Shown here piece after piece: positions 7,474-16,521 of a stretch of DNA of 34,175 nucleotides. The stretch covers positions 1-34,175 of the forward strand of contig CALLAF010000049.1 of NCBI GenBank assembly GCA_938002605.1, read 5' to 3'. The position numbers and the translations under genes were made by a program. This DNA is from an uncultured Paracoccaceae bacterium. Its GTDB lineage: Bacteria; Pseudomonadota; Alphaproteobacteria; Rhodobacterales; Rhodobacteraceae. The notes beneath the pieces were generated by a model that saw only the letters and a program-made list of their open reading frames with translations, was not told the DNA's origin and did not search any database. The first letter of the stretch is position 1. The number at the start of each line of letters is the position of its first letter.

Positions 7474-7488
7474 CGCTGTGGCTAGGTT

Positions 7489-8343
7489 TTAGGCGTTTCC
7501 AACTTTTTGCTGTTGCTCGCCAAGCCCTTGAATACCAAGACGCATCACTTCGCCAGCCTTCAGATAGACCGGGGGCTTTTGCCCCATGCCAACACCCGGA
7601 GGCGTACCCGTGGAAATCACATCACCCGGTTGAAGTGACATAAACCGGCTGCAATACGCCACCAAGAAAGGCACTTTATAAACCATCGTCGCGGTGCTGC
7701 CATTTTGATAGCGCTTGCCATCGACATCCAACCACATCGACAGGTTATCATAATCGCCAACCTCATCGGGGGTCACAAGCCACGGGCCCGTGGGGCCAAA
7801 CGTGTCGCAACCTTTGCCTTTGTCCCACGTGCCTGCGCGTTCGATCTGGTACTCGCGCTCAGACACATCATTGACGACACAAAAACCTGCGATGTGGTTC
7901 ATTGCGTCGGCTTCGTCGATGTATGACCCGCCCGTACCGATCACGATGCCCAGTTCGACTTCCCAATCCGTCTTCACCGAGCCACGCGGGATCAAGACAT
8001 CATCGTTCGGTCCAACCACGGCAGATGTCCATTTGTTAAAAATCACCGGCTCTGGCGGCACCTCGAGCCCGCTTTCAGCGGCGTGATCTGCATAGTTCAG
8101 GCCGATACAGATAAATTTCCCAATATCACCGACACAGGCACCAAGGCGCAAATCCTCTTGCGGGGTGCCCGGAACGATGGGGAGCGCGCCAATATCAAGG
8201 CCGCGCAATTTTTCGATGCTTTGCGCTGTCAGTGCATCACCCGACAGATCGCCAATCACCCCTGACAGATCACGCACCTGCCCCTGATCATCCAAAAGGC
8301 CCGGTTTTTCCTGACCCGCAGGCCCATAACGCAACAGTTTCAT
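7489..8343 (-). CDS. FAH-family hydrolase, probable 2,4-diketo-3-deoxy-L-fuconate hydrolase
   Basis: Fumarylacetoacetate-hydrolase-fold protein of 284 residues. Likely metal ligands are E128 and E130 (WEVELGIVIG) and D159 (NDVSEREYQ); KGCDTFGPTGPWLV at about 176-190 and STGTPPGVGMGQKPP at 244-258 are typical of this subgroup. In the non-phosphorylative L-fucose route this family cleaves 2,4-diketo-3-deoxy-L-fuconate to pyruvate and L-lactate. Annotation pipelines often name such proteins ureidoglycolate lyase, but no purine genes are nearby. The gene is last in the minus-strand fucose operon, 63 bases after the binding-protein gene. Family is firm; substrate is inferred from context. Confidence 0.8.
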   Translation of the reverse strand: MKLLRYGPAGQEKPGLLDDQGQVRDLSGVIGDLSGDALTAQSIEKLRGLDIGALPIVPGTPQEDLRLGACVGDIGKFICIGLNYADHAAESGLEVPPEPVIFNKWTSAVVGPNDDVLIPRGSVKTDWEVELGIVIGTGGSYIDEADAMNHIAGFCVVNDVSEREYQIERAGTWDKGKGCDTFGPTGPWLVTPDEVGDYDNLSMWLDVDGKRYQNGSTATMVYKVPFLVAYCSRFMSLQPGDVISTGTPPGVGMGQKPPVYLKAGEVMRLGIQGLGEQQQKVGNA

Positions 8344-8368
8344 CTTTGCCCTTTCCGCAATTTATCGA

Positions 8369-8392
8369 CGGCCCGCCAACCATAGCGGGCCG
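8369..8392 (-). repeat. GC-rich hairpin between binding-protein and FAH genes
   Basis: CGGCCCGC and GCGGGCCG form a perfect 8-bp stem with an 8-base loop. It sits directly 3' of the periplasmic binding protein gene within the operon. Such stems commonly shield the upstream message and reduce expression of genes further on, which fits the need for excess binding protein. No T run follows. Confidence 0.6.
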
Positions 8393-8406
8393 CCCATTGA
8401 ACACAA

Positions 8407-9351
8407 TCAATCGTAGAGAACGGCCTGAATTTGGGCGTCATCGATGTTGGATTGGTCATAATAGTAAAAGCCAGTGTCAATGATCGCTGGTAGCTCTTCA
8501 CCATTTGTCGCCGCAATCGCAGCCATCACGGTTTCATAGCCGATCCCGACAGGGTTTTGCGTGATCGCACCCGCCATCAGACCGTCACGGATCGCGTCTG
8601 TCTGGGCTTTGCCGGAATCGTACCCGATGATTGTAACTCCTTCAGAACCCAGCTCGCGTACCGCATTCACAACACCAATGGCAGAGCCTTCGTTGGTGCC
8701 GAACAGGCCGTCAAGGTCTGGGTTAGCGATCAAAATTGCCTTGGCGACTTCGGTCGATTGTAATTGGTCGCCTTGGCCGTATTGCACGCTGACAACTTGG
8801 ATATCAGGATAGTTGGCTTCCATCTGCTCCAAGAACCCGTCGCGACGATCGATCCCTGTGCGGCTGGTTTGGTCGTGCGCAACCACAGCAACGGTCCCGG
8901 ATCCACCGATCAGTTCTGCCATTTTGTCGGCCGCCAAAGCGGCTGCTGCACGGTTATCCGTAGTCGCCGTTGTCACAGGGATATCGCTGTCGACACCGCT
9001 GTCAAACGCAACGATTGGAATACCGGCGTCATGGGCTTGGCGCAGCAATGGAATAGCCGCTTGGCTATCAAGCGCTGCAAAGCCAATCGCGGCAGGATTA
9101 TTTGCCAAAGCGGCCGCCAACATATCGATTTGGCGGTCGACCATCGCTTCGCTGTCAGGACCTTCAAAGGTGATACGCACACCTGCTTCGGCTGCGGCTT
9201 GTTCTGCACCGGCTTGTACCGCCTGCCAGAATTGGTGCTGGAACCCTTTGGACACAAGCGGGATGAACAACTCATCCTGTGCCATCGCAGGGGTGGTGCC
9301 CATTAGGGCTATGGCGCTGATGGCGCCCATCAGGGTACGGCGTGACAACAT
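8407..9351 (-). CDS. periplasmic sugar-binding protein of an RbsB-type ABC importer
   Basis: A 314-residue Peripla_BP_4 family protein with a signal peptide (MLSRRTLMGAISAIALM, likely cleaved after AMA near residue 24). It captures a sugar in the periplasm and delivers it to the adjacent permease. Family features include the two-lobe alternation, GIPIVAFDSGVDSDIP, and AIGFAALDSQAAIPLL. The ATG at 9351 is chosen because GGAGGAG lies directly upstream; a GTG at 9366 would put that site inside the gene. It follows the permease gene by 42 bases. L-fucose as ligand is inferred from the cluster; ribose-like sugars are possible. Confidence 0.88.
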   Translation of the reverse strand: MLSRRTLMGAISAIALMGTTPAMAQDELFIPLVSKGFQHQFWQAVQAGAEQAAAEAGVRITFEGPDSEAMVDRQIDMLAAALANNPAAIGFAALDSQAAIPLLRQAHDAGIPIVAFDSGVDSDIPVTTATTDNRAAAALAADKMAELIGGSGTVAVVAHDQTSRTGIDRRDGFLEQMEANYPDIQVVSVQYGQGDQLQSTEVAKAILIANPDLDGLFGTNEGSAIGVVNAVRELGSEGVTIIGYDSGKAQTDAIRDGLMAGAITQNPVGIGYETVMAAIAATNGEELPAIIDTGFYYYDQSNIDDAQIQAVLYD

Positions 9352-9393
9352 GTTTTTCTCCTCCACTGTTGTTTTGGTCGTATCGTATCGTGA

Positions 9394-10401
9394 CTAGTTC
9401 GATTTATTGCGACGCATCATGTCCGCATAAACCGCCAGAATAATAATCGCGCCGGTGACAACGGTCTGCCATTCTTGGGCAACCTGCAAAACCCGAAGCC
9501 CGTTGGTCAGCACCGCCATGATGAGCGCACCGATCAATGTGCCGATGATTGTGCCGCGTCCACCCGACAGCGATGTGCCGCCAATAACCACGGCTGCAAT
9601 CGCTTCGAGCTCATAGCCAAGACCAAGCGCGGGCTGGGCCGAATTCAAACGCGACGCAATCAACAGGCCGCCGATCCCCACGATGGCGCCAGAAAGCGCG
9701 TAGATCGCGATTTTCCAACGGTCCGTGTTCACGCCCGACAGGCGTACGGCCTCTTCATTTGATCCCAAGGCAAAGCAATACCGCCCCAAAACTGTCCGGC
9801 TCAGCACATAGGATGCAGCCCCCGCAACGAGAAACAAGATCAGCACGCCATTCGGGATTGGCAAAAACGGCAGCACCTCGCCAATCAGTGACCCCCGCGA
9901 GATTTGGTCAAAACCCGGCGTGTCGTTGAAATAGATTGGGCGGGTCCCCGAAATCACAAGGCTTAGCCCCTTTAGGATCAACATCATCCCCAGCGTCGCG
10001 ATAAAGGGGGGAATTTTCAACTTGGCAACAAATGTCCCAGAACATAGGCCACAAAACGCCCCTGCCCCAATCGCCGCGACGATCCCCAAAGGCATCGGCA
10101 GCCCAGCTTTGGTCAACACCACCCCGGCCATCACGGCACAAAACGTCATCATCGTGCCAACCGACAGGTCAATGCCCCCGGTGATAATCACCAGTGTCGC
10201 AGCAATCGCCAGCACGCCATTCACACTGGTCGCTTGCAAAATCGCGATCATGTTTGACGTTTGCATGAAGTTCGGTGAAGCCAGCGAAAACACGATAAGC
10301 AAGACAATCAGCGACGCAAAAGCCAGCAATCGTTGGTGCATAAATGCGCCAAGCAGTTTGGACGCAAATGTCTGGGTGGGGTCGGTGGTTAGGGTTGTCA
10401 T
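9394..10401 (-). CDS. ABC sugar permease, RbsC family
   Basis: Inner-membrane channel of the sugar importer, 335 residues with about ten hydrophobic segments. Family signatures are GGIDLSVGTMM near residue 70 and the cytoplasmic loop GGTSLSGGRGTIIGTLIGAL near residue 275 that contacts the ATPase. A single permease gene implies a homodimer, as usual for this family. The ATG lies one base after the stop of the ATPase gene, so the two are translated together. Substrate is inferred to be L-fucose or a related 6-deoxy sugar from the surrounding catabolic genes. Confidence 0.9.
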   Translation of the reverse strand: MTTLTTDPTQTFASKLLGAFMHQRLLAFASLIVLLIVFSLASPNFMQTSNMIAILQATSVNGVLAIAATLVIITGGIDLSVGTMMTFCAVMAGVVLTKAGLPMPLGIVAAIGAGAFCGLCSGTFVAKLKIPPFIATLGMMLILKGLSLVISGTRPIYFNDTPGFDQISRGSLIGEVLPFLPIPNGVLILFLVAGAASYVLSRTVLGRYCFALGSNEEAVRLSGVNTDRWKIAIYALSGAIVGIGGLLIASRLNSAQPALGLGYELEAIAAVVIGGTSLSGGRGTIIGTLIGALIMAVLTNGLRVLQVAQEWQTVVTGAIIILAVYADMMRRNKSN

Positions 10402-10402
10402 C

Positions 10403-11917
10403 TTATTCTCCCACTGGGGCGGCTTCGCGCCGGGTCGCCAGTTCCATGATTTGTTCTTGTGTGGTGTCTGCGCCGCCGGGTAGAATCCCGGTTAAGCGGC
10501 CTTCGCACATGACTGCGATCCGATGGCTCAGGCGCATGACCTCGGGCAACTCCGAACTGATCACGATGATCGCGCGCCCTTGGGCGGCCAAATCTTCAAG
10601 CAGGCGGTAGATTTCGGATTTTGCACCAACATCAATGCCGCGCGTTGGTTCATCAAAGATCAAGATATCGCAATCGCGCAGCAACCATTTGGCAATGACC
10701 ACCTTTTGCTGGTTACCGCCCGATAAAAGACCAACATCTTGCATATCCGACGGGGTCCGAATGCCAAGCTGCGCAATAAACCCATCGGCGGTTTGTTTCA
10801 TCGCAGCCTCATCGAGGACACCTGTTTTGCTAGTAAACTTGCCCATCGCAGCCATCGCGATGTTTGCACGCACCGTCATATCAAGCGCGAGACCAAAGTG
10901 TTTACGGTCCTCGGACAGATACCCGATCCCTGCGCCAACAGCATCATAAGGGCTACGGATATTGCAGGGCTGCCCATGCACCAGAATGTCGCCGCCATCA
11001 CGCGGGTCGGCACCAAAGATGATCCGCGCTATCTCTGTCCTGCCCGCCCCCATCAGACCGGCAAAGCCCAGAATTTCACCTTTCTTGACGCTAAAGCTAA
11101 CGTCGTGAATTTCACGCCCTCGGCGCAACCCGCGCACCTCAAGCGCGGTTTGCGCGCCCGACGTATCGGGGATGACAGGCGGTTCATCTTTGACCTCGCG
11201 GCCAACCATCAGTTCAATAATCTTGGCAAGCGGGGTTTGCGCCGCATCCAGCGTATCAATCCACGCGCCGTCCCGCATCACCGTCACGCGGTCCGCTATG
11301 CGCTTAATTTCGTCCATCTTATGGCTGATATAGATGATGCCCACACCGTCGGCCTTGAGGCGGCGAATAACTTCGAACAGCTCAGCAATCTCAACATCAT
11401 TGAGCGCGGCCGTCGGTTCATCCATAATCAAAACGCGCGGTTTGTAAGACAAAGCCTTGGCGATTTCGATCAACTGCTGACGGGCGATGGTTTGATCGCC
11501 GACTTGCGCACGCGGATCCATGTCCAGCTTCATCGACGCAAAGATTTCTGCAGTTTGGCGATTGAGCGCGGGTTCATCCAAACGCCCGAAACGACGACGC
11601 GGTTCGCGCCCGATAAAGACATTTTGCGCTGCGGTCAGATCATTCATCAGGCTAAGTTCCTGATGGATAATTCCGATCCCCATCTCTTGGGCGGCGCGCG
11701 GGCTGTCGGGGGCCGTATCGAACCCGTCGATCACCACCGTCCCGCCATCGCGCGTGTAAACACCTGACAGGATTTTCATCAGCGTCGATTTGCCCGCACC
11801 GTTTTCGCCCATCAGCGCGTGGACCTCACCGCTGTGCAGGTCAAACTGCACGTTTTTCAAGGCATGCACGCCCGGAAACCGCTTTTCGATACCCGTCATT
11901 GCGACCAATTTTGTCAT
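10403..11917 (-). CDS. duplicated sugar ABC ATPase, RbsA family
   Basis: A 504-residue protein with two fused ABC domains that energises the sugar importer. Domain 1 has Walker [10 protein letters not shown] at about 38-46 and Walker [12 protein letters not shown] near 165. Domain 2 has the degenerate Walker [10 protein letters not shown] typical of RbsA and XylG proteins, the signature LSGGNQQKV near 400 and Walker [13 protein letters not shown]. It lies between the SDR gene (33 bases upstream) and the permease. No loss of key residues beyond the normal family pattern. Confidence 0.92.
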   Translation of the reverse strand: MTKLVAMTGIEKRFPGVHALKNVQFDLHSGEVHALMGENGAGKSTLMKILSGVYTRDGGTVVIDGFDTAPDSPRAAQEMGIGIIHQELSLMNDLTAAQNVFIGREPRRRFGRLDEPALNRQTAEIFASMKLDMDPRAQVGDQTIARQQLIEIAKALSYKPRVLIMDEPTAALNDVEIAELFEVIRRLKADGVGIIYISHKMDEIKRIADRVTVMRDGAWIDTLDAAQTPLAKIIELMVGREVKDEPPVIPDTSGAQTALEVRGLRRGREIHDVSFSVKKGEILGFAGLMGAGRTEIARIIFGADPRDGGDILVHGQPCNIRSPYDAVGAGIGYLSEDRKHFGLALDMTVRANIAMAAMGKFTSKTGVLDEAAMKQTADGFIAQLGIRTPSDMQDVGLLSGGNQQKVVIAKWLLRDCDILIFDEPTRGIDVGAKSEIYRLLEDLAAQGRAIIVISSELPEVMRLSHRIAVMCEGRLTGILPGGADTTQEQIMELATRREAAPVGE

Positions 11918-11950
11918 GATGCTGAGGCCCTCCCAAACCTTGGCGCGGTG

Positions 11951-12697
11951 CTAAATCGTTACACCGCCATCAACCAAGACCGCTTGCCCGGTGACATAGC
12001 TGCTGCCGTCCGACAGCAAATGAATGATCGTCGGGGTCATGTCGTCGACCGTTGCAAGCCGCCCAATAGGTTGGCGCGCGGCAAAGTCTTTTTCGGCCTG
12101 GACGGGGTCATCAAACGCATCAATCCGCCCGCGCAGTGACGGGGTATCAACCGTGCCCGGACACAGCGCATTGCAGCGCAGCCCTTGGGCGACAAAATCA
12201 GCAGCGATACCTTTGGTCAGCCCCAAAACTGCGGCTTTCGTTGTCCCATATGCGGTGCGCATCGGGAAACCTTTGATCGATGAGGCCATCGACGACATAT
12301 TCAGGATCGATGCAGTGCCGGTCATTTCAGCACGGCGAAGCATACCGGGAATAAATGCCCGGCTGATCCGCACCATCGAGGTGATATTCAAGCTAACTGA
12401 CAGATCCCAATCAGCATCAGAAATATCCAAGATAGTACCATTGTGGACCATACCCGCGCAATTAAACAGCCCGTCAAGATCTGGCAGCTCTTCTGCCAGC
12501 GCCAAAATCGCTGCCGCATCTGTCACATCGAAATAACGGGTTTCGATCCCGTCGATTTCATTTAGCGTCGCAAGCGCGTCACGGTTCACATCTGTTGCAA
12601 ATACCTTTGCGCCTTCGGCAGCACAGGCAATTGCGGCAGCGCGCCCCATGCCTTGGCCCGCAGCTGTAATCAGGATCGTTTTATTTTTTAGTCGCAT
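11951..12697 (-). CDS. SDR dehydrogenase, probable 2-keto-3-deoxy-L-fuconate dehydrogenase
   Basis: Classical short-chain dehydrogenase of 248 residues. The nucleotide loop is TAAGQGMGRA (11-20, G14, G16, G18), NCAG is at 79-82, N104 and the catalytic pair Y150 and K154 (YGTTK) are present, and the C terminus VLVDGG is typical. Aspartate D36 after strand 2 suggests NAD rather than NADP. In the L-fucose pathway an SDR oxidises 2-keto-3-deoxy-L-fuconate to the 2,4-diketo acid cleaved by the FAH enzyme in this operon. The start is at MRLKNK because GGGGAGGAG lies just upstream; the frame is open to 12748 but would overlap uxaA-like coding. Substrate is inferred from context. Confidence 0.85.
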   Translation of the reverse strand: MRLKNKTILITAAGQGMGRAAAIACAAEGAKVFATDVNRDALATLNEIDGIETRYFDVTDAAAILALAEELPDLDGLFNCAGMVHNGTILDISDADWDLSVSLNITSMVRISRAFIPGMLRRAEMTGTASILNMSSMASSIKGFPMRTAYGTTKAAVLGLTKGIAADFVAQGLRCNALCPGTVDTPSLRGRIDAFDDPVQAEKDFAARQPIGRLATVDDMTPTIIHLLSDGSSYVTGQAVLVDGGVTI

Positions 12698-12723
12698 AAC
12701 AGGCTCCTCCCCTTTTTGGTCAC

Positions 12724-14238
12724 TTACATGACCGCGCCGATTTGCCATGGAACGAATTCAACGCCGCCAAAGCCCAGCTCTTCGCTTTTTGTTTTTTCGC
12801 CAGAGGCGACCCGAATGAACAATTCAAACAGGTCGCGCCCCTTGTCTTCGATCGTGACGCCGTCGGTGACGATGTCACCACAGTTCATGTCCATATCTTC
12901 GGACAACCGCGCATACATTTCGCTATTGGTGGCGATCTTGATGCCCGGTGTCGGCATATAGCCAGACACAGACCCGCGCCCGGTGGTAAACGCGATCAGG
13001 TTCGCCCCCGATGCGACTTGCCCGGTGACAGAGCAAGGATCAAAGCCGGGGCTATCCATAAAGACAAAACCGGGCGTCGTGATTTTTTCGGCAAATTTGT
13101 AAACATCCGCCAGCGGCGCACTACCGCTTTTCGCAACGGCCCCCAGCGATTTTTCCAAAATTGTGGTCAGCCCACCGCGCTTGTTGCCGGGGCTCGGGTT
13201 GTTGTCCATTTCGCCACCGTTACGCGCGGTATAGTCTTCCCACCAACGCACGCGTTCGATCAACTTTTCACCCACGTCAGCAGAAACGGCCCTCCGTGTG
13301 AGCAGGTGTTCAGCGCCATAGATTTCAGATGTTTCTGACAGGATCGTGGTGCCACCATGTTGCACCAGCAAATCAGACGCCACGCCCAGCGCAGGGTTGG
13401 CCGTAATCCCAGAATAACCGTCGGAACCGCCACATTGCATGCCAACCATGATTTTAGATATTGGCGAAGGCTTGCGCGTAGCTTCATTTGCCAACGCAGC
13501 CACCCCCGCCAATTCAGACAGACCTTTTTCGATTGTTTTGCGCGTACCGCCTTCTTGTTGGATCGTCATGTACCGCAGTGCGCCATCAGCACGAATGGGT
13601 CGCCCGTCGACCAATGCCGACAACTGCATCACTTCGCAGCCAAGCCCGATTAGCAAAATGCCGCCGAAATTTGGGTGGCACGCATAGCCCGAAAGCGTGC
13701 GGAACAACGCATCATAACCTTCATTTTCACCCGACATGCCGCAGCCCGTGCCGTGGGTGATAGGAACAATGCCATCAACGTTGGGAAAATCATTTAGCAG
13801 GCCCGACTTTTCAGCCGCCTCTGCGATGAATTTCGCAACCGATCCGGAACAATTCACCGATGTCAGAATACCAATATAATTTCGCGTACCCACGCCGCCA
13901 TCGGCACGGTGATAGCCGTCGAATGTGCGCCGGTCATTGGCAGCAGCAAGCGGTCTAACCTCACTGGCAAACGCATAATCTTGGGTGTGGTCGCCCATGC
14001 CAAGGTTTTGCACGTGGACATGCTCCCCTACGGCAATATCTGTTTTGGCCTGCCCAATCGTCTGACCATATCGAATCACATTTTCGCCCTGCGCAATTGG
14101 GCGTCGCGCGACTTTATGACCCCGTTTTATGGCTCCAATTAACGGCACGGCGACCCCGGCCACAACAGCACCAGCCCCCAAATCTGCAAGCGCGATGACG
14201 ATATTATCGTCGTCATGAAGGCAGATCACGTCGGGCAT
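12724..14238 (-). CDS. UxaA-family sugar acid dehydratase, probable L-fuconate dehydratase
   Basis: Full-length 504-residue member of the altronate/galactarate dehydratase family. An N-terminal SAF domain spans about 1-85, then GGVGTRNYIGILTSVNCSGS opens the catalytic domain. NTPG-like motifs TTPGFVFMDSPGFDP and GRGSVSGYMPTPGIK follow near residues 390-440. The family uses a metal to dehydrate aldonates. Between a transporter, an SDR and a lactonase for fucose, it most likely converts L-fuconate to 2-keto-3-deoxy-L-fuconate, replacing the enolase-superfamily enzyme seen in other bacteria. UxaA-type proteins do this in the Campylobacter jejuni fucose locus. First gene of the minus operon, with AGGATG upstream of its ATG. 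Confidence 0.82.
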   Translation of the reverse strand: MPDVICLHDDDNIVIALADLGAGAVVAGVAVPLIGAIKRGHKVARRPIAQGENVIRYGQTIGQAKTDIAVGEHVHVQNLGMGDHTQDYAFASEVRPLAAANDRRTFDGYHRADGGVGTRNYIGILTSVNCSGSVAKFIAEAAEKSGLLNDFPNVDGIVPITHGTGCGMSGENEGYDALFRTLSGYACHPNFGGILLIGLGCEVMQLSALVDGRPIRADGALRYMTIQQEGGTRKTIEKGLSELAGVAALANEATRKPSPISKIMVGMQCGGSDGYSGITANPALGVASDLLVQHGGTTILSETSEIYGAEHLLTRRAVSADVGEKLIERVRWWEDYTARNGGEMDNNPSPGNKRGGLTTILEKSLGAVAKSGSAPLADVYKFAEKITTPGFVFMDSPGFDPCSVTGQVASGANLIAFTTGRGSVSGYMPTPGIKIATNSEMYARLSEDMDMNCGDIVTDGVTIEDKGRDLFELFIRVASGEKTKSEELGFGGVEFVPWQIGAVM

Positions 14239-14295
14239 ATGGGCATCCTATCTTGGCGCGAAACAATTCATTAAGAAGTGAAGACACAATTAGCT

Positions 14296-14305
14296 TTACA
14301 TGTAA
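14296..14305. promoter_or_regulatory. candidate GntR operator 1
   Basis: Perfect 10-bp palindrome TTACATGTAA between the divergent uxaA-type and gntR genes. It shares the ACATGT core with a second palindrome whose centre is 21 bp away, two helical turns, so two regulator dimers could sit on the same DNA face. Confidence 0.6.
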
Positions 14306-14315
14306 CACCTGTCAA

Positions 14316-14327
14316 CTAACATGTTAG
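14316..14327. promoter_or_regulatory. candidate GntR operator 2
   Basis: Perfect 12-bp palindrome CTAACATGTTAG, 20 bases before the TTG start of the GntR gene. It shares the ACATGT core with operator 1. Autoregulation and control of both arms are inferred. Confidence 0.62.
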
Positions 14328-14346
14328 CTGAAAGTGGAGAGACAGT

Positions 14347-15054
14347 TTGGCGAATATAGCAAATATCTACAGCGGCACGCTCGCAGACATCGAAAAACTA
14401 GATGGGCCGCTATCGCAGCGGGTCTACACGGCGCTGCGTGACGCGATCCTTGATATGAAAATTGCACCCGGCGAGGTGCTGCGCAAAGCAACGATCTGCG
14501 AACAGTTCGGCGTTTCGCGATCCCCCGTAGCAGAGGCGCTGACCCGGCTATCAGGCGAAGGGCTGGTTGACGTAATACCGCAATCCGCGACACGGGTTAC
14601 CCGGTTCTCGCTTGAAGAAATCCGCGAGGAATGTTTCCTGCGCGACGCGGTAGAGGTCGCAGCCGTCAAGCGCGTTGCAACCACCCGCACTGATGATCAG
14701 CTTTTGCAACTCTCTCGCAATATACGCCTGCAATCATTGCTGGTCGAAGACAAGGATTTCCACGGGTTCTTTGAGGCCGACGAGGCATTCCACGCAATGC
14801 TGCTCGAATTTACGGGCTTTCGGTCGGTCGCCGCAATTGCCGGACAACTGTCATTGCAGCTCCGGCGTGCCCGTGTGCTGATCCTCCCCGAAGAAGGTCG
14901 GCCTGCCGAAACTGTCATTGAACACACCGCCGTGCTTGATGCCATTCGCGCAGGTGACGAAGACGGGGCCGCGCGCGCCATGCGCCACCATCTTGGCCAG
15001 TTGATCGTCCGGATTGAGCCGCTTGAACAACAATTCCCCGACTTTTTTCGCTAG
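14347..15054 (+). CDS. GntR-family regulator with FCD domain, probable fucose cluster repressor
   Basis: A 235-residue regulator of the FadR/FCD subfamily. The winged helix-turn-helix is at about 22-86 (SQRVYTALRDAILDMKI then FGVSRSPVAEALTRLSGEGLV). The all-helical FCD domain follows, with candidate metal or ligand histidines H149, H193 and H215 in the usual spacing. The start is TTG at 14347 with GGAGAG upstream; no nearer in-frame ATG exists before codon 37. It is first in the plus-strand arm and faces the minus operon across the two palindromes. Its inducer is probably a pathway sugar acid; this is inference. Confidence 0.9.
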   Translation: MANIANIYSGTLADIEKLDGPLSQRVYTALRDAILDMKIAPGEVLRKATICEQFGVSRSPVAEALTRLSGEGLVDVIPQSATRVTRFSLEEIREECFLRDAVEVAAVKRVATTRTDDQLLQLSRNIRLQSLLVEDKDFHGFFEADEAFHAMLLEFTGFRSVAAIAGQLSLQLRRARVLILPEEGRPAETVIEHTAVLDAIRAGDEDGAARAMRHHLGQLIVRIEPLEQQFPDFFR

Positions 15055-15072
15055 GACCTAAAGGAATATACC

Positions 15073-16101
15073 ATGCGTGTTACGCAGCAAAACCTGCTCA
15101 GCAATCGGACAAAAACGCCAATCGCGTTGACCGCGATGGGGTTTGGGGCCGCCCCTTTGGGCAACCTGTACCGCGCTATGACCGATGCGCAGGCGGATGA
15201 AACAATGACCGTAGCGCTGGATGCCGGGTTTGGCTATTTTGATACGGCACCGTTTTACGGGCTTGGCCTGTCCGAACAGCGGGTTGGGCGCGCCTTGGGC
15301 AATCGCGCTGATATGGTCATTTCAACCAAGGTTGGCCGCCTCTTGCACGATTGTAAGCCAAGCGAGGCCACCCCAGAAATGTATGTCGATGTCCCGTCCC
15401 GGCGGATCACGTTTGACTATTCCTATGATGGGATCATGCGCAGCTATGCCGCCAGTTTGGGCCGTTTGAACGGTGCGCGCCCTGATATTCTATTGCTGCA
15501 CGATATTGATCCCGGCACCCATGGCCAAGCCGTATCGGACAGGCATTTGCGCGATCTGTTTAAACACGGCGGCTACCGCGCATTGCAAGAATTGCGCGAC
15601 AACGGCGATATCGCGGCCATTGGTGCTGGCGTGAATGATTGGAAAATTTGCGAAGAGCTGCTGGGCGAAGCAGATTTCGACTGTTTCCTACTTGCCGGGC
15701 GCTACACACTCTTAGAGCAAGAGGCGCTGGATAGCTTTCTGCCACTGTGTGAAAAGCGCGACGTCGGGATCATCCTGGGTGGCCCTTATAATTCCGGCAT
15801 TCTGGCGACAGGTGCCGTGCCCGGCGCGCGGTATAATTACATGCCAGCAGAACAACCTATCCTTGACCGGGTCGCCAATATCGAAGCCGTTTGTGCCAGC
15901 CACGGCGTGCCCCTGATCGCGGCGGCACTACAATTTGTGATGGGGCACCCCGCCGTGCGCAGCGTCATCCCGGGCGCTGCGAACCCGACCGAGATCGCCA
16001 GCAATGTCGCCGTTTTCAACACGAAGATTCCCACATCTTTTTGGTCGGATCTTCGCACCCAAGGGCTGGTCCGCCCGGACGCCCCCTGCCCTCAGGAGTA
16101 A
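15073..16101 (+). CDS. aldo/keto reductase, probable L-fucose dehydrogenase
   Basis: A 342-residue aldo/keto reductase with the catalytic tetrad D57, Y62, K86 and H143 (FDTAPFYGLGLSE, STKVG, LLLHDID). The subgroup matches bacterial D-threo-aldose 1-dehydrogenase and pyridoxal 4-dehydrogenase proteins, which oxidise C1 of L-fucose-type sugars to lactones with NAD(P). The adjacent mutarotase and lactonase genes support L-fucose to L-fucono-lactone as its reaction. It starts 18 bases after gntR with AAAGGAA upstream, so is co-transcribed. Family firm, substrate inferred. Confidence 0.85.
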   Translation: MRVTQQNLLSNRTKTPIALTAMGFGAAPLGNLYRAMTDAQADETMTVALDAGFGYFDTAPFYGLGLSEQRVGRALGNRADMVISTKVGRLLHDCKPSEATPEMYVDVPSRRITFDYSYDGIMRSYAASLGRLNGARPDILLLHDIDPGTHGQAVSDRHLRDLFKHGGYRALQELRDNGDIAAIGAGVNDWKICEELLGEADFDCFLLAGRYTLLEQEALDSFLPLCEKRDVGIILGGPYNSGILATGAVPGARYNYMPAEQPILDRVANIEAVCASHGVPLIAAALQFVMGHPAVRSVIPGAANPTEIASNVAVFNTKIPTSFWSDLRTQGLVRPDAPCPQE

Positions 16102-16104
16102 TCG

Positions 16105-16521
16105 ATGCTATACAACATCCCACCAATTCTATCGCCTGATTTGCTGTGGACCTTGCGCGCAATGGGTCATGGCGATGAAATCGTGATCGCCGATGCGAAT
16201 TTCCCCGCCGAAGGGCTTGGCCCCAGAACCTTGCGCCTTGATGGGGTCAGTGCGACCGATACGCTGGCAGCCGTGGTGCAATTGCTTCCGCTCGATATCT
16301 ATGTGCCGACGCCCGCCAATACGATGCAGGTCGTGGGCGACCCCGAAGCGGTGCCTGAAATTGTCACTGCCTTCCAAACCTTGATCCCTGACTACACGAT
16401 TGGCTCCATTGAACGGTTCTCGTTTTATGAACGTGCGGCCAAAGCCTTTGCCGTGGTACAGACGGGCGAAACCCGGCTGTACGGCAATATCATCCTGACC
16501 AAAGGGGTAATTGGCCCATGA
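16105..16521 (+). CDS. fucU: L-fucose mutarotase
   Basis: RbsD/FucU-family protein of 138 residues. It interconverts sugar anomers so that the dehydrogenase receives the right form. Diagnostic segments are MGHGDEIVIADANFPAE (20-36, with H22 and D30), LPLDIYVPT, FYERAAKAFAVVQTGE and the C-terminal YGNIILTKGV. It starts three bases after the aldo/keto reductase stop and ends in a four-base overlap with the lactonase gene. FucU rather than RbsD is favoured by the cluster and by the length. Confidence 0.92.
   Translation: MLYNIPPILSPDLLWTLRAMGHGDEIVIADANFPAEGLGPRTLRLDGVSATDTLAAVVQLLPLDIYVPTPANTMQVVGDPEAVPEIVTAFQTLIPDYTIGSIERFSFYERAAKAFAVVQTGETRLYGNIILTKGVIGP

Noticed and set aside
7489..8343. 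FAH-family gene as ureidoglycolate lyase
   Set aside because: This is a common automatic name for the family, but there are no allantoin or purine genes nearby, whereas every other step of L-fucose breakdown is present.
10739..11767. Open frame of 342 codons antisense to the sugar ABC ATPase
   Set aside because: It lies fully opposite a well-conserved ATPase gene, has no ribosome binding site or recognisable domain, and such long antisense frames are common in GC-rich coding DNA. The same applies to the antisense frames over uxaA-type, purU and ccoP genes.
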